A stretch of DNA of 13,399 nt from JBLHGU01 sp047615875 (GCA_047615875.1 JBLHGU010000133.1:1-13399), one strand, 5' to 3'. Counted from the stretch's first letter, positions 6,680-13,152 are shown. Numbers and translations are program-made. The notes: generated by a model not told the origin, from the letters alone.

Positions 6680-7606
6680 ATGGCGATTGAAAATGAAAAT
6701 ACTCAAGGATTGGTTCTATTCGCGAATATAAATAGGCTGGGCAGTTTATCGGCAGCAGCACAGTTACTTGGCATGAGCCGATCGTCGGTCAGTAAACAAC
6801 TAGCGGCCTTAGAAAGAAAAATCGGTTCAAGATTGTTTAATCGAACCACCCGTAAAATCCTGCTGACGGAGGTGGGTCGTCGAGTTCTTCAAGAGGCACA
6901 TAAAGTAGAACTGGCGCTTCAAACGATTGAACACATCAGTGAAGATTCGCAATCAGTAATAGAAGGTGCTCTGAATGTTTCATGCGCCAGCGCCCAGGGG
7001 CGGATCCATCTCGTCCCATTAATCGCTGAGTTTCTTGCGCGCTACCCTAAAGTCAATGTAAACCTGCAGTTGGAGGATAGATTCGTTGACATGGTCGCTG
7101 AGAACATAGATGTTTCTATTCGTGTTGGTTATTTGCCAGATTCAACCTTGATCGCTCGGAAACTCGGTGATTTATCAGGGCTGCTTTGTGCCAGTCCAGA
7201 GTATTTAAGCAATGCACCATCATTGAAAACACCCAGTGATTTATTGCTCCACCGTTGTTTGTTTTATCGAAATTCAAAACTAGCCATGAATACGTGGTCG
7301 TTTATCAGTGATGAAGGCGAAGAGAGTGTCACTGTTTCAGGACCATTAAGCATTAATGACCCGGGTGCATTGATATCAGCTGCCCTTGCACACGCGGGTG
7401 TTGTACTTACAGACAAAGGCTTGCTTGGTGATGCAATACGAGACGGAAAGTTGGTGCCTGTATTAACAGAGTACCAATCCATTGGGAGTTTACCGATGTA
7501 CGTCGTTTACCCTGAAAGAGAATTTATACCTGCTAAAACCCGAGCACTGGTTGATTTTCTATTAGAAGAAATGCCAGTGGTTATTCAAGGAACAACCTTG
7601 CCGTAA
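6680..7606 (+). CDS. LysR family transcriptional regulator
   Basis: 308-residue regulator of normal LysR length. The winged helix-turn-helix occupies about residues 12-70, with FANINRLGSLSAAAQLLGMS, SSVSKQLAALERKIGSRLF and NRTTRKILLTEVG in the expected order. The effector domain follows from about 95 (GALNVSCASAQGRIHLVPLI), with the typical VDVSIR-like stretch (NIDVSIRVGYLPDSTLIARK). RTTRKILLTE and the short linker resemble the CrgA/DsdC-like group that often neighbours quinone reductases. It is transcribed divergently from the MDR oxidoreductase, with a perfect palindrome between them, and probably controls that gene in response to an electrophile or quinone. The start at 6680 is the only reasonable one because the upstream in-frame ATG meets a stop at once. 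There is no clear Shine-Dalgarno sequence. Confidence 0.9.
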   Translation: MAIENENTQGLVLFANINRLGSLSAAAQLLGMSRSSVSKQLAALERKIGSRLFNRTTRKILLTEVGRRVLQEAHKVELALQTIEHISEDSQSVIEGALNVSCASAQGRIHLVPLIAEFLARYPKVNVNLQLEDRFVDMVAENIDVSIRVGYLPDSTLIARKLGDLSGLLCASPEYLSNAPSLKTPSDLLLHRCLFYRNSKLAMNTWSFISDEGEESVTVSGPLSINDPGALISAALAHAGVVLTDKGLLGDAIRDGKLVPVLTEYQSIGSLPMYVVYPEREFIPAKTRALVDFLLEEMPVVIQGTTLP

Positions 7607-7632
7607 CCTTCTAGTATAGATTTCATGATCGC

Positions 7633-7652
7633 TGGCACTTGAGGTGCCTTTT
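7633..7652 (+). terminator. Weak candidate terminator after the LysR gene
   Basis: GGCAC (7634-7638), loop TTGAG, GTGCC (7644-7648), then TTTT. The stem is only 5 bp, with an alternative pairing of TGGCAC to GTGCCA at 7655-7660. It lies in the 57-base gap between convergent genes, where a terminator is expected. Strength is doubtful. Confidence 0.35.
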
Positions 7653-7663
7653 GTGTGCCACTG

Positions 7664-8449
7664 TTAACCGAGGGCCGTTAACATTGCATCTACCCGACCG
7701 AGTACGCCAAAGTCACCGGCGACATGATCCCCAGCTTTAACGTCAGTGAGACCGGTGCAAGTCCCCGTCGTTACAATTGCACCCGCTTCCAATGTAATGC
7801 CTCGACGAGAGAGATGGTTTGCCAACCAGACGAGTACATTTAACGGGTCATCCAATGCGTTGGAGCCGTTGCCCTTTGCGACCTGGTGATGATTTATGAA
7901 TGCTCGGCATGTTTGATCAGCCAGGTTCAATTCGGGCTTGTAGGACACAGGAGAGCCATAGGCAAATGCGATGTTAGCGCCGCAATCGGCAGTTACTGCT
8001 TCTCGCCCCGAACCCGTAAGACCGCTTGTGTAGCGGCTCCCCACTAGTTCAATTCCAGGTAAGAAAGCATCGATTGCCTGTTGAATTTCTGCAATGCAGA
8101 ATGGTTTAGGGCGTGGAGCTAAACTCTTGCCGAAAATGAATGCGAACTCGATTTCAATCTGTACGTTGTGGTTGGCGGAAATTTGTATCCTTGAGCCCGA
8201 TTGGTACGTGTGCTGTGACAACAGCCGTCCGGCACCTGGTTCCGATGTGCCCAGGCGACGCTGGGCGGCGAGGCTAGTTGAGCCTACCTTCCAGCCAACC
8301 GGTGTGCCACCGAGTCGTTTGGAAACCGATTCTTGAATTGAATAAGCGGTTTGCAGATCGGAAATAAAGTCTGGTGACGCTATTGTGGTGCCGCCGAGGC
8401 GTGCAGCGGTGAGTTCTGCTATTAACTTATCGTGAGTAGGTTCAGACAT
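7664..8449 (-). CDS. 2-keto-4-pentenoate hydratase-like enzyme (FAH/MhpD superfamily)
   Basis: 261-residue member of the fumarylacetoacetate hydrolase fold group closest to 2-oxopent-4-enoate hydratases and 4-oxalocrotonate decarboxylases. Visible signatures are TPVGWKVGST (49-58) with the conserved Lys54, IEIEFAFIFGK (98-108) giving the E99-x-E101 metal ligands, and LPGIELVGSRY (130-140) giving a third carboxylate, E134. Later come the GANIAFAYGSPV and TTGTCTGLTDVKAGD motifs, and length is normal. In known meta-cleavage pathways this enzyme hydrates 2-hydroxypenta-2,4-dienoate to 4-hydroxy-2-oxovalerate using a divalent metal. No ring-cleavage dioxygenase or aldolase partner is adjacent, so it stands alone here, convergent with the LysR gene. 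Substrate assignment is inferred from family only. No clear ribosome site precedes ATG 8449. Confidence 0.82.
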   Translation of the reverse strand: MSEPTHDKLIAELTAARLGGTTIASPDFISDLQTAYSIQESVSKRLGGTPVGWKVGSTSLAAQRRLGTSEPGAGRLLSQHTYQSGSRIQISANHNVQIEIEFAFIFGKSLAPRPKPFCIAEIQQAIDAFLPGIELVGSRYTSGLTGSGREAVTADCGANIAFAYGSPVSYKPELNLADQTCRAFINHHQVAKGNGSNALDDPLNVLVWLANHLSRRGITLEAGAIVTTGTCTGLTDVKAGDHVAGDFGVLGRVDAMLTALG

Positions 8450-8548
8450 GTAGGAATTTTTAGAAAATGGCTTGTCGCGGAGTCATTGTAGTATTTTGGT
8501 GCGCCGAAGTGTTTCATTTCTACGGGATTAAAAACTGGGTAGGACTTG

Positions 8549-8671
8549 TGGAGTATGGCCAATATTCAACCTGTTTTACTCAGCACTGGTTCCCTGTGTT
8601 TCGATAGTATCTAACGGCATGCTATTGCCTACAATTTTCTGTCATCAGATTCGCGTTGGGTTTTCTCGATT
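8549..8671 (-). pseudogene. Internally deleted RAYT unit remnant
   Basis: Two stretches match the intact RAYT gene to the right, in the same order and orientation. 8549-8593 matches 8906-8959 with three substitutions in the first 35 bases and about nine bases missing. 8601-8630 matches 9253-9282, including 12 identical bases (ATGCTATTGCCT). The middle of the gene (about 8960-9252) is missing. In translation VKQVEYWPYS parallels VKQVKDWPYS of the RAYT, and the Trp codon before it (TGG) has become TGA. REP2 then lies where REP4 lies relative to the intact gene. A possible trace of the lost left REP, GTAGGACTTGTGG, is at 8539-8551. This remnant and the REP pair account for most of the 373-base gap between the hydratase and RAYT genes; 8711-8786 shows nothing recognisable. 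Confidence 0.7.
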
Positions 8672-8700
8672 GATGCGGTTCGTGCCTCACCACATCCTAC
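8672..8700 (-). repeat. REP element 2
   Basis: On the minus strand: GTAG, then the stem GATGTGGT ... ACCGCATC (8 bp with one G-T wobble). Its 29 bases are identical to REP5 at 13210-13238. It faces REP3 across 86 bases in the opposite orientation, with the GTAG ends pointing inward. The flanks TTTTCTCGAT before and CTGTATTT after are shared with other copies. Confidence 0.92.
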
Positions 8701-8786
8701 GACTGTATTTTATGGTCAGCCTATCGGATTGAAGGAAATGTCGCATGCGTAGATCGGCAAAACATAATCGAATACATCGTTAGACT

Positions 8787-8815
8787 GTAGGATGTGGTGA
8801 GGTACGAACCGCATC
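8787..8815 (+). repeat. REP element 3, 3' border of the RAYT unit
   Basis: GTAG (8787-8790) is followed by GATGTGGT, loop GAGGTACGA, and ACCGCATC. It ends seven bases before the RAYT stop codon. Its sequence mixes the two main types: stem like REPs 2 and 5, loop base like REPs 4 and 6. With REP4 it brackets the RAYT gene as an inverted pair whose outer ends are GTAG and CTAC. Confidence 0.92.
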
Positions 8816-8822
8816 ATTCGCG

Positions 8823-9401
8823 TTATTCTCCATAACTCTCTGACTCGTCAACAACGCCACCCCAATCCAACGGGTAGATACCCTGATCGGCAAGCCTATG
8901 AAAGCTGGAGTATGGCCAATCTTTAACCTGTTTTACCCAGCCGTGTTTCACTGGGTTCCAGTGAACGTAATCCATATGGCGACTATAGTCTTCCTCGTCA
9001 CGAATTAAGTGCTCCCAATAACGTCGTTGCCATATCCCTCTCTCGCCTCGTTTAAACCGGCTATCCGAGTGACGCTCTATTTTCGGAATTGCACGGGAAA
9101 AAGCCGCCTTGATTAATCCCCAACGAGAGCCAAAGTTAACGTCGCTCTGCAGCAGTGTCCAAATGCAATGCAAATGCTCCGGTAAGATGACGATGGCATT
9201 TGTTTCAAATGGATGATCGTTTCTAACTTTACGGAATGCATTTCTCAGTGTATCGATATTATCGGTCAGAATGCTATTGCCTTTTCGTTCAGCACAATTC
9301 ACGGTGAAGAAGTAGGTTGCTCCCTGGACTCTGGCTCTACGATATTCCGTTATTAATTTGTCCTTCGGTATGTTTCGCGATCGATGCGGTTCGTACCTCA
9401 C
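8823..9401 (-). CDS. REP-associated tyrosine transposase (RAYT), IS200-like
   Basis: 192-residue single-domain Y1 (HUH) endonuclease. The His pair H76-x-H78 is in VILPEHLHCIW (71-81). The catalytic Tyr is most likely Y145 in DYSRHMDYVHWNPVKHG, with Y139 as alternative. ITEYRRARVQGATYFFTVN and WQRRYWEHLIRDEEDY are typical of RAYTs, which process REP hairpins by single-strand cleavage next to GTAG. The gene lies between two inverted REPs, strong support for the class. The start is odd. GTG 9401 lies inside REP4 and adds about 16 residues not typical of the family. At the usual start (family proteins often begin MTEYRR) there is ATA (9351-9353), preceded seven bases earlier by AAGGA. Either a non-canonical start is used or the gene is newly impaired. 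The rest of the frame is intact. Confidence 0.9.
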   Translation of the reverse strand: MRYEPHRSRNIPKDKLITEYRRARVQGATYFFTVNCAERKGNSILTDNIDTLRNAFRKVRNDHPFETNAIVILPEHLHCIWTLLQSDVNFGSRWGLIKAAFSRAIPKIERHSDSRFKRGERGIWQRRYWEHLIRDEEDYSRHMDYVHWNPVKHGWVKQVKDWPYSSFHRLADQGIYPLDWGGVVDESESYGE

Positions 9402-9411
9402 CGCATCCTAC
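9383..9411 (-). repeat. REP element 4, 5' border of the RAYT unit
   Basis: On the minus strand: GTAG, then a perfect 8-bp stem GATGCGGT / ACCGCATC around the loop GAGGTACGA. Its 29 bases are identical to REP6. It overlaps the first codons of the longest RAYT frame and lies just upstream of the AAGGA ribosome site at 9361-9365, so its hairpin is likely to be in the RAYT leader RNA and could influence expression. Confidence 0.93.
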
Positions 9412-9433
9412 GGTTGTATTTCAGAGTCTGCAA

Positions 9434-10594
9434 CTAGGTGCCGGTCAGCTTTGCGATATCATCGGAATGGTAGCCCAGCTCGGCTAGGATTTCTCGTGTA
9501 TGCTGACCAAGATCCGGTGCTGGGCTCTCTTGTAAATCTTTATCTGCGATGGGGTTGCGGGAGAATTTCATGACACGTCCGGTTGCTTCGTCCCCAACGC
9601 TTGAGAAGGCGGAATATTCTTTGGCGATAGAACTGTCGGCAATGGTCTGGATGGTCTCTACAACTGAACAAGGGATGGAATTATCGATCAGAATATTCGT
9701 CCAATACGCAGCCGGATGTTGTTTCAAATGTGCAGCCAACACGTCATCCAACGCATCGCGATTGGCAAGGCGTGTCTCATCGCCCTGAAACCGAGGATCA
9801 TCCATCAGTTCCTGATAACCAATTGCTTTACAGAATCGCGGCCAGTCTTTGTCGCTGCCAAGACCGATGACGATATCTCTGTCGGCAGTGGGGTAAGGTT
9901 CAAATGGTGTCGTTGAAGGGTGGCGGGAGCCTATCGGCCCCGGCACGATTCCGGCGTTGAGATAGCGCGCAAAAGCATTCTCTAAGCAGACCCACTGACA
10001 GGCCAGCATCGAGACATCCAAATGGCTCGTTTGCTGGCTGCCTTTTGCGTCACGTTCATACAGGCGCTGAAGAATACCAATGGTCGTAAACAGAGCCGCA
10101 GCTATATCTCCGACGGAAAAGCCAACCCGAGTTGGATCACCACCTAGTTCACCATTGATGCTCATCATGCCGCTCATGGCCTGTACGACGATGTCATAGG
10201 CGGGGCGATGGGACAGGCTGCCGGTTTGTCCGAAACCGCTGATGGAAGCGGATACCAGTTGTGGATTGATCCGCTTAAGATCGGCATCACTACAGCCCAG
10301 ACGATCGCGAACACCAGGGCGCATGTTCTCGACAAACACATCAGCCGTTGCCAAAAGACGATGCAGTGCTTGCTTGCCTTCCTCGGTTTTAAGATCAAGT
10401 TTGACCGACCGTTTGTTGCGATTGAGGGAAGCAAAATAGAGACTAATATCGTCCTCGAACGGTGGCGTAGTACGAGCCAGATCACCTCCTGGGTTTTCCA
10501 CCTTGATGACATCGGCACCGAGGCTGGCCATAAGCCAGGTGCAAAACGGACCGGATAAAACGGATGTCATATCGACAACGCGAATACCTTTCAT
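9434..10594 (-). CDS. Class III (CaiB/BaiF/FRC family) CoA-transferase
   Basis: 386-residue formyl-CoA-transferase-type enzyme that moves CoA between acyl-CoA and a carboxylic acid. Family signatures are all present: GIRVVDMTSVLSGPFCTWLM (3-22), LGADVIKVENPGGDLART (25-42), LNRNKRSVKLDLKTEEGK (57-74), DVFVENMRPGV (85-95) and SISGFGQTG (117-125). The likely catalytic Asp is D163 in GFSVGDIAAALF. Length is typical for one subunit. It is the last gene of a four-gene operon: ATG 10594 overlaps the crotonase stop in ATGA, and an excellent ribosome site, AAAGGAGG, lies six bases upstream. Its role is probably to load the pathway acid onto CoA for the crotonase. The acid is unknown; CaiB-like carnitine or related substrates are only a hypothesis from the neighbours. 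Confidence 0.93.
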   Translation of the reverse strand: MKGIRVVDMTSVLSGPFCTWLMASLGADVIKVENPGGDLARTTPPFEDDISLYFASLNRNKRSVKLDLKTEEGKQALHRLLATADVFVENMRPGVRDRLGCSDADLKRINPQLVSASISGFGQTGSLSHRPAYDIVVQAMSGMMSINGELGGDPTRVGFSVGDIAAALFTTIGILQRLYERDAKGSQQTSHLDVSMLACQWVCLENAFARYLNAGIVPGPIGSRHPSTTPFEPYPTADRDIVIGLGSDKDWPRFCKAIGYQELMDDPRFQGDETRLANRDALDDVLAAHLKQHPAAYWTNILIDNSIPCSVVETIQTIADSSIAKEYSAFSSVGDEATGRVMKFSRNPIADKDLQESPAPDLGQHTREILAELGYHSDDIAKLTGT

Positions 10595-11250
10595 GGTCGA
10601 CCTCCTTTAAGCATGGACTTGAGTTTTTTAAGATGTGCCGCGTCTGCTGCAAGCGCCGTCTCGCTAAGACTGCGACAGGTCTCTTGCAGGTTGTCGCGAG
10701 GCGTCAACCGATCAACCAGTCCCCAGGCTACCGCATCCGTTGCGCTTACAACTTCGCCGCCCAGCAGCATCGCGGCACTGCGCCCCGGGCCGATCAAAGC
10801 CTGCAGTCGATCAACGTCATACTGTCCGGGCTGTACATTGTTTTTGAGAACAGGATAGGCAAAATGTGCCTCAAAAACACCGATGCGAATATCACAGCCA
10901 AGTGCCAGTGTCAGCCCGCCGCCAATACAGGGACCATTGATTGCAGCAATGGTCAGGATCGGAATGCTTCTGAGAGCATCAGACATTTCTTGCCACGGGT
11001 CGGCGCCGCCCTGTTGGTCATGCAGCGTGTTCAGGTCAGCACCTGCGCAAAAAACACGACCTCCGGAACCGGTTATCATCATTGACCGCAAACTATCGTC
11101 ATCCAGGGCTTTCCGGAAGATATCACGCAGTATGAGCAGCATCTCAGTTGTCAGAGAATTGGCCTTTTCCGATCGATTGATAATAACTGTCAGGTGGGCA
11201 CCGTCGCGTTGTTGGATGATCGGACCGTTCTCTATGCCTGTTTCACTCAC
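10591..11250 (-). CDS. Atypical enoyl-CoA hydratase/isomerase family (crotonase) protein
   Basis: Crotonase-fold acyl-CoA enzyme. Oxyanion-hole and CoA-site motifs are present: RVFCAGADLNTLH and AAINGPCIGGGLTLALGCDI. The two glutamates used by true enoyl-CoA hydratases are absent. The first aligns with Thr in GGGLTLAL (GGGCELA in rat ECH) and the second with Val in AYPVLKN (GQPEILL). The usual PGAGG is PGQYD. It may therefore do other crotonase chemistry such as isomerisation, hydrolysis, decarboxylation or dehalogenation. The frame opens at ATG 11301, but those 17 codons lie inside the aldolase gene and look unlike family N-termini. GTG 11250, overlapping the aldolase TGA as GTGA, is preferred and gives 219 residues (about 40 fewer than most crotonases). 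The stop overlaps the CoA-transferase ATG. Confidence 0.87.
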   Translation of the reverse strand: MSETGIENGPIIQQRDGAHLTVIINRSEKANSLTTEMLLILRDIFRKALDDDSLRSMMITGSGGRVFCAGADLNTLHDQQGGADPWQEMSDALRSIPILTIAAINGPCIGGGLTLALGCDIRIGVFEAHFAYPVLKNNVQPGQYDVDRLQALIGPGRSAAMLLGGEVVSATDAVAWGLVDRLTPRDNLQETCRSLSETALAADAAHLKKLKSMLKGGRP

Positions 11251-12002
11251 TGTCGAAACCCAGGCACAGTTCGATCCAGCATACGCACCAGCGATGGCCA
11301 TTGGATACCGCCATGGGGACCATTTTCCGGTGCCCCCCAGTCGTTAAGCGCTGACATCGCATCTTCTTTAATCTCGATGGGATTGTCCGTCTGACCGAGA
11401 ATATCGACCTGAATTTTGCAGGCCATTTCAAGATAATAGTGATAGATGAATGCTTCTGCCGCTGTGCGCCCGACCACCAGAAGGCCGTGGTTTTGCAGTA
11501 GCATAGCGAAATTATCGCCCAGATCATGGGCCAAAAGTGCGCCTTCATCTTCGACCACAGTCGAGTCTTGATAGGGGTGGCTGGAGAGCGTGTCCAGAAC
11601 GAACCCGGCGTGCTGCGATAAGGGCAAGAGCCCCGATGGATTGGCCGACACCGCAATGCCCGCGCGGGTGTGAGTGTGGATAACGAAATTGACATTCGGC
11701 CGCGCCAAAAGAATGCCGGAATGAATAATATGCCCGGCCATATTGACGATCTTGCCACTGCTGGGCATATCATCTACCGCTTCGCCGCCATCAAGCGACA
11801 TACGTGTCAGATTCGATGCCGTGATCTCGTCAAACATCAGATCATGGGAGTTCAGCAGATAATGATCCGGATCTTCTGGCAGGCGTGCCGAAATATGCGT
11901 GGAGGTTAAATCTGTCCAGCCATAGTGATGCGACAGACGATAGAGGGCTGCCAGGTCCTGACGGATTTGTGTGGTGTCGAGGGGCGTTTGCGAAGCGTTC
12001 AT
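11247..12002 (-). CDS. Class II aldolase/adducin family protein
   Basis: 251-residue cytoplasmic protein with the class II aldolase fold. Likely zinc ligands are H109 and H111 in FVIHTHTRAG and H172 in LLQNHGLLVVGRTAAEAF. An N-terminal STHISAR and LLNSHDLMFDEI fit the family substrate-binding region. In fuculose-phosphate aldolase a catalytic Glu follows SS in SSEW; here the equivalent is SSGK (81-84), as in the adducin-like subgroup, so sugar-phosphate aldol cleavage is doubtful. It may be a decarboxylase, epimerase or retro-aldolase acting on a different hydroxy-acid or aldehyde. ATG 12002 overlaps the Rieske stop in TAATG, with GGGAG about 10 bases upstream. Its TGA overlaps the crotonase GTG. 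These overlaps place it firmly in the oxygenase/CoA operon. Confidence 0.9.
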   Translation of the reverse strand: MNASQTPLDTTQIRQDLAALYRLSHHYGWTDLTSTHISARLPEDPDHYLLNSHDLMFDEITASNLTRMSLDGGEAVDDMPSSGKIVNMAGHIIHSGILLARPNVNFVIHTHTRAGIAVSANPSGLLPLSQHAGFVLDTLSSHPYQDSTVVEDEGALLAHDLGDNFAMLLQNHGLLVVGRTAAEAFIYHYYLEMACKIQVDILGQTDNPIEIKEDAMSALNDWGAPENGPHGGIQWPSLVRMLDRTVPGFRQ

Positions 12003-13093
12003 TAATCCGGTTCTCCCAATGCGTGTCTGTAGAGATTATGAAAATGGAGCAGACCAACCTCGCTTTTCGCGCCGCATCCGTCGCCAATCACATAGGGGCC
12101 TGGTGTGAATGTGCGGCTTTGCATACCTTTTTGAATTTTGGACACGACTACTTCATCCTCAGCGCCTGTTGTTTCTTTATGTTTGATCATGAGGGTGCGA
12201 ACCTCATCGTCCGAAATATCGCCACTCGAAAACCATCGGTAACGGTAGATGGTGCGGTTCCAGGCAATGGGTAGCCATTGTCGGATGGTGAAATATCCGC
12301 CCGGATAGCAGCACATCGATACATTGGGCCAAATCCAGTAAGCACCGTAGTCACCGGCACGAGGACTGGCTTCGAGATCGTAGTTATATTGTTTTTCATT
12401 CTTCGTCTGGGCCTTGCCATCATGCCATATGGTCATACCGTGTGGAATGGTCGTGTAGCCTTCCATGTCCAGAACTCCCTGGGTTAGTGAACTCCCGTGG
12501 ACCGTCGGGCAGTGATAGCATTCGTTGTAATTCTCCACCGAAAGCTTCCAGTTGGACTGATGTTCGATCTCGGTTTCGCAAACGAATTTGAGCTGCGTGG
12601 GGTCGGCATGAAAGCTCAGAATGTTTTCCCTGTATTCCTCGAGTACTGGCCCCATCGGCGCGGCGTTTTCATCCAGATTAACAAAGATAAACCCGCAGAA
12701 TACTTCGACCTGAATCTTTCGTAGATTAATCTGGTCAGGTGTCAGACCGTCGCTCTCAACCGATCCAGGCGCCCGTCGCAACTTGCCATTCAACTCGTAA
12801 GTCCAGGCGTGGTAGGGGCAAACCAGAACACGTTTGCCACTACCCGAGCCTTCGACCAGAGGATGTCCACGATGGCAGCAAACATTGTAATAGGCATACA
12901 GAGTCCCATCCTTAGCTCTGATGACAAAGATATTTTCATCGGCAATAGTAAATGCCTTGAAATCACCCGCATTTGCAATTTCCGATACATGACAAACGCA
13001 TTGCCAGGTGCGGTAAAAGACCTTCTCTTTGTCAACTTCAAAATAGTCAGGGTCCACATAGTAGCGCGCCGACAAAGGCGTATTTTGTGACAT
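12002..13093 (-). CDS. Rieske oxygenase alpha subunit, CntA/GbcA/choline monooxygenase-like
   Basis: 363-residue oxygenase component. The Rieske cluster motif is C72-x-H74-x17-C92-x2-H95 (VCCHRGH and CPYHAW). The mononuclear iron site lies in NWKLSVENYNECYHCPTVH (181-199): the bridging carboxylate is E191 and the iron ligands are H194 and H199, with a C-terminal acidic residue in AEDEVVVSKIQ as likely third ligand. ENYNECYHC with Glu rather than Asp at the bridge resembles carnitine oxygenase CntA/YeaW, glycine-betaine GbcA and choline monooxygenases, which act on quaternary amines. A quaternary amine substrate is plausible but unproven. It heads the four-gene operon. ATG 13093 has GGAG five bases upstream. 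The NADH-dependent reductase such enzymes need is not in the window and could lie beyond 13399 or elsewhere. Confidence 0.92.
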   Translation of the reverse strand: MSQNTPLSARYYVDPDYFEVDKEKVFYRTWQCVCHVSEIANAGDFKAFTIADENIFVIRAKDGTLYAYYNVCCHRGHPLVEGSGSGKRVLVCPYHAWTYELNGKLRRAPGSVESDGLTPDQINLRKIQVEVFCGFIFVNLDENAAPMGPVLEEYRENILSFHADPTQLKFVCETEIEHQSNWKLSVENYNECYHCPTVHGSSLTQGVLDMEGYTTIPHGMTIWHDGKAQTKNEKQYNYDLEASPRAGDYGAYWIWPNVSMCCYPGGYFTIRQWLPIAWNRTIYRYRWFSSGDISDDEVRTLMIKHKETTGAEDEVVVSKIQKGMQSRTFTPGPYVIGDGCGAKSEVGLLHFHNLYRHALGEPD

Positions 13094-13127
13094 GTGTTCT
13101 CCGTTCCAGGGGCTATCGGTGACTCGC

Positions 13128-13152
13128 TTACTTTAAAGTGTATTACAAGTAA
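13128..13152. promoter_or_regulatory. Candidate control site upstream of the Rieske/CoA operon
   Basis: TTACTT (13128-13133) and AAGTAA (13147-13152) form an inverted repeat with a 13-base spacer, which itself overlaps a 10-bp palindrome, ACTTTAAAGT (13130-13139). The site lies about 35-60 bases upstream of the operon's first ATG, in AT-rich sequence suitable for a promoter. No regulator gene is adjacent. Chance occurrence in AT-rich DNA is possible. The rest of the 306-base right end holds only the REP pair. Confidence 0.3.

Noticed and set aside
8787..9411. Conventional IS200/IS605 insertion sequence
   Set aside because: There is no tnpB or omega RNA region and no IS200-type end. The flanking hairpins are the dispersed REP family and the protein has RAYT-type motifs, so it is classed as a RAYT unit.
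10564..11085. 173-codon open frame on the plus strand
   Set aside because: It lies antisense across the crotonase gene, has no recognisable domain or ribosome site, and the minus-strand genes explain the sequence fully.
10883..11347. 154-codon plus-strand frame
   Set aside because: Antisense to the crotonase and aldolase genes, Ser/Pro/Arg-rich, no motifs. A shadow of high-scoring coding sequence on the other strand.
11243..11773. 176-codon second minus-strand frame
   Set aside because: It overlaps the class II aldolase gene in another frame. The composition is Arg/Ser/Trp-rich and unlike a real protein, while the aldolase frame carries the family motifs.
9434..13093. Classical carnitine (cai or cnt) operon
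   Set aside because: CaiA, CaiC, CaiT and CntB counterparts are absent, and the crotonase lacks the catalytic glutamates expected of CaiD. Only a loose resemblance remains.
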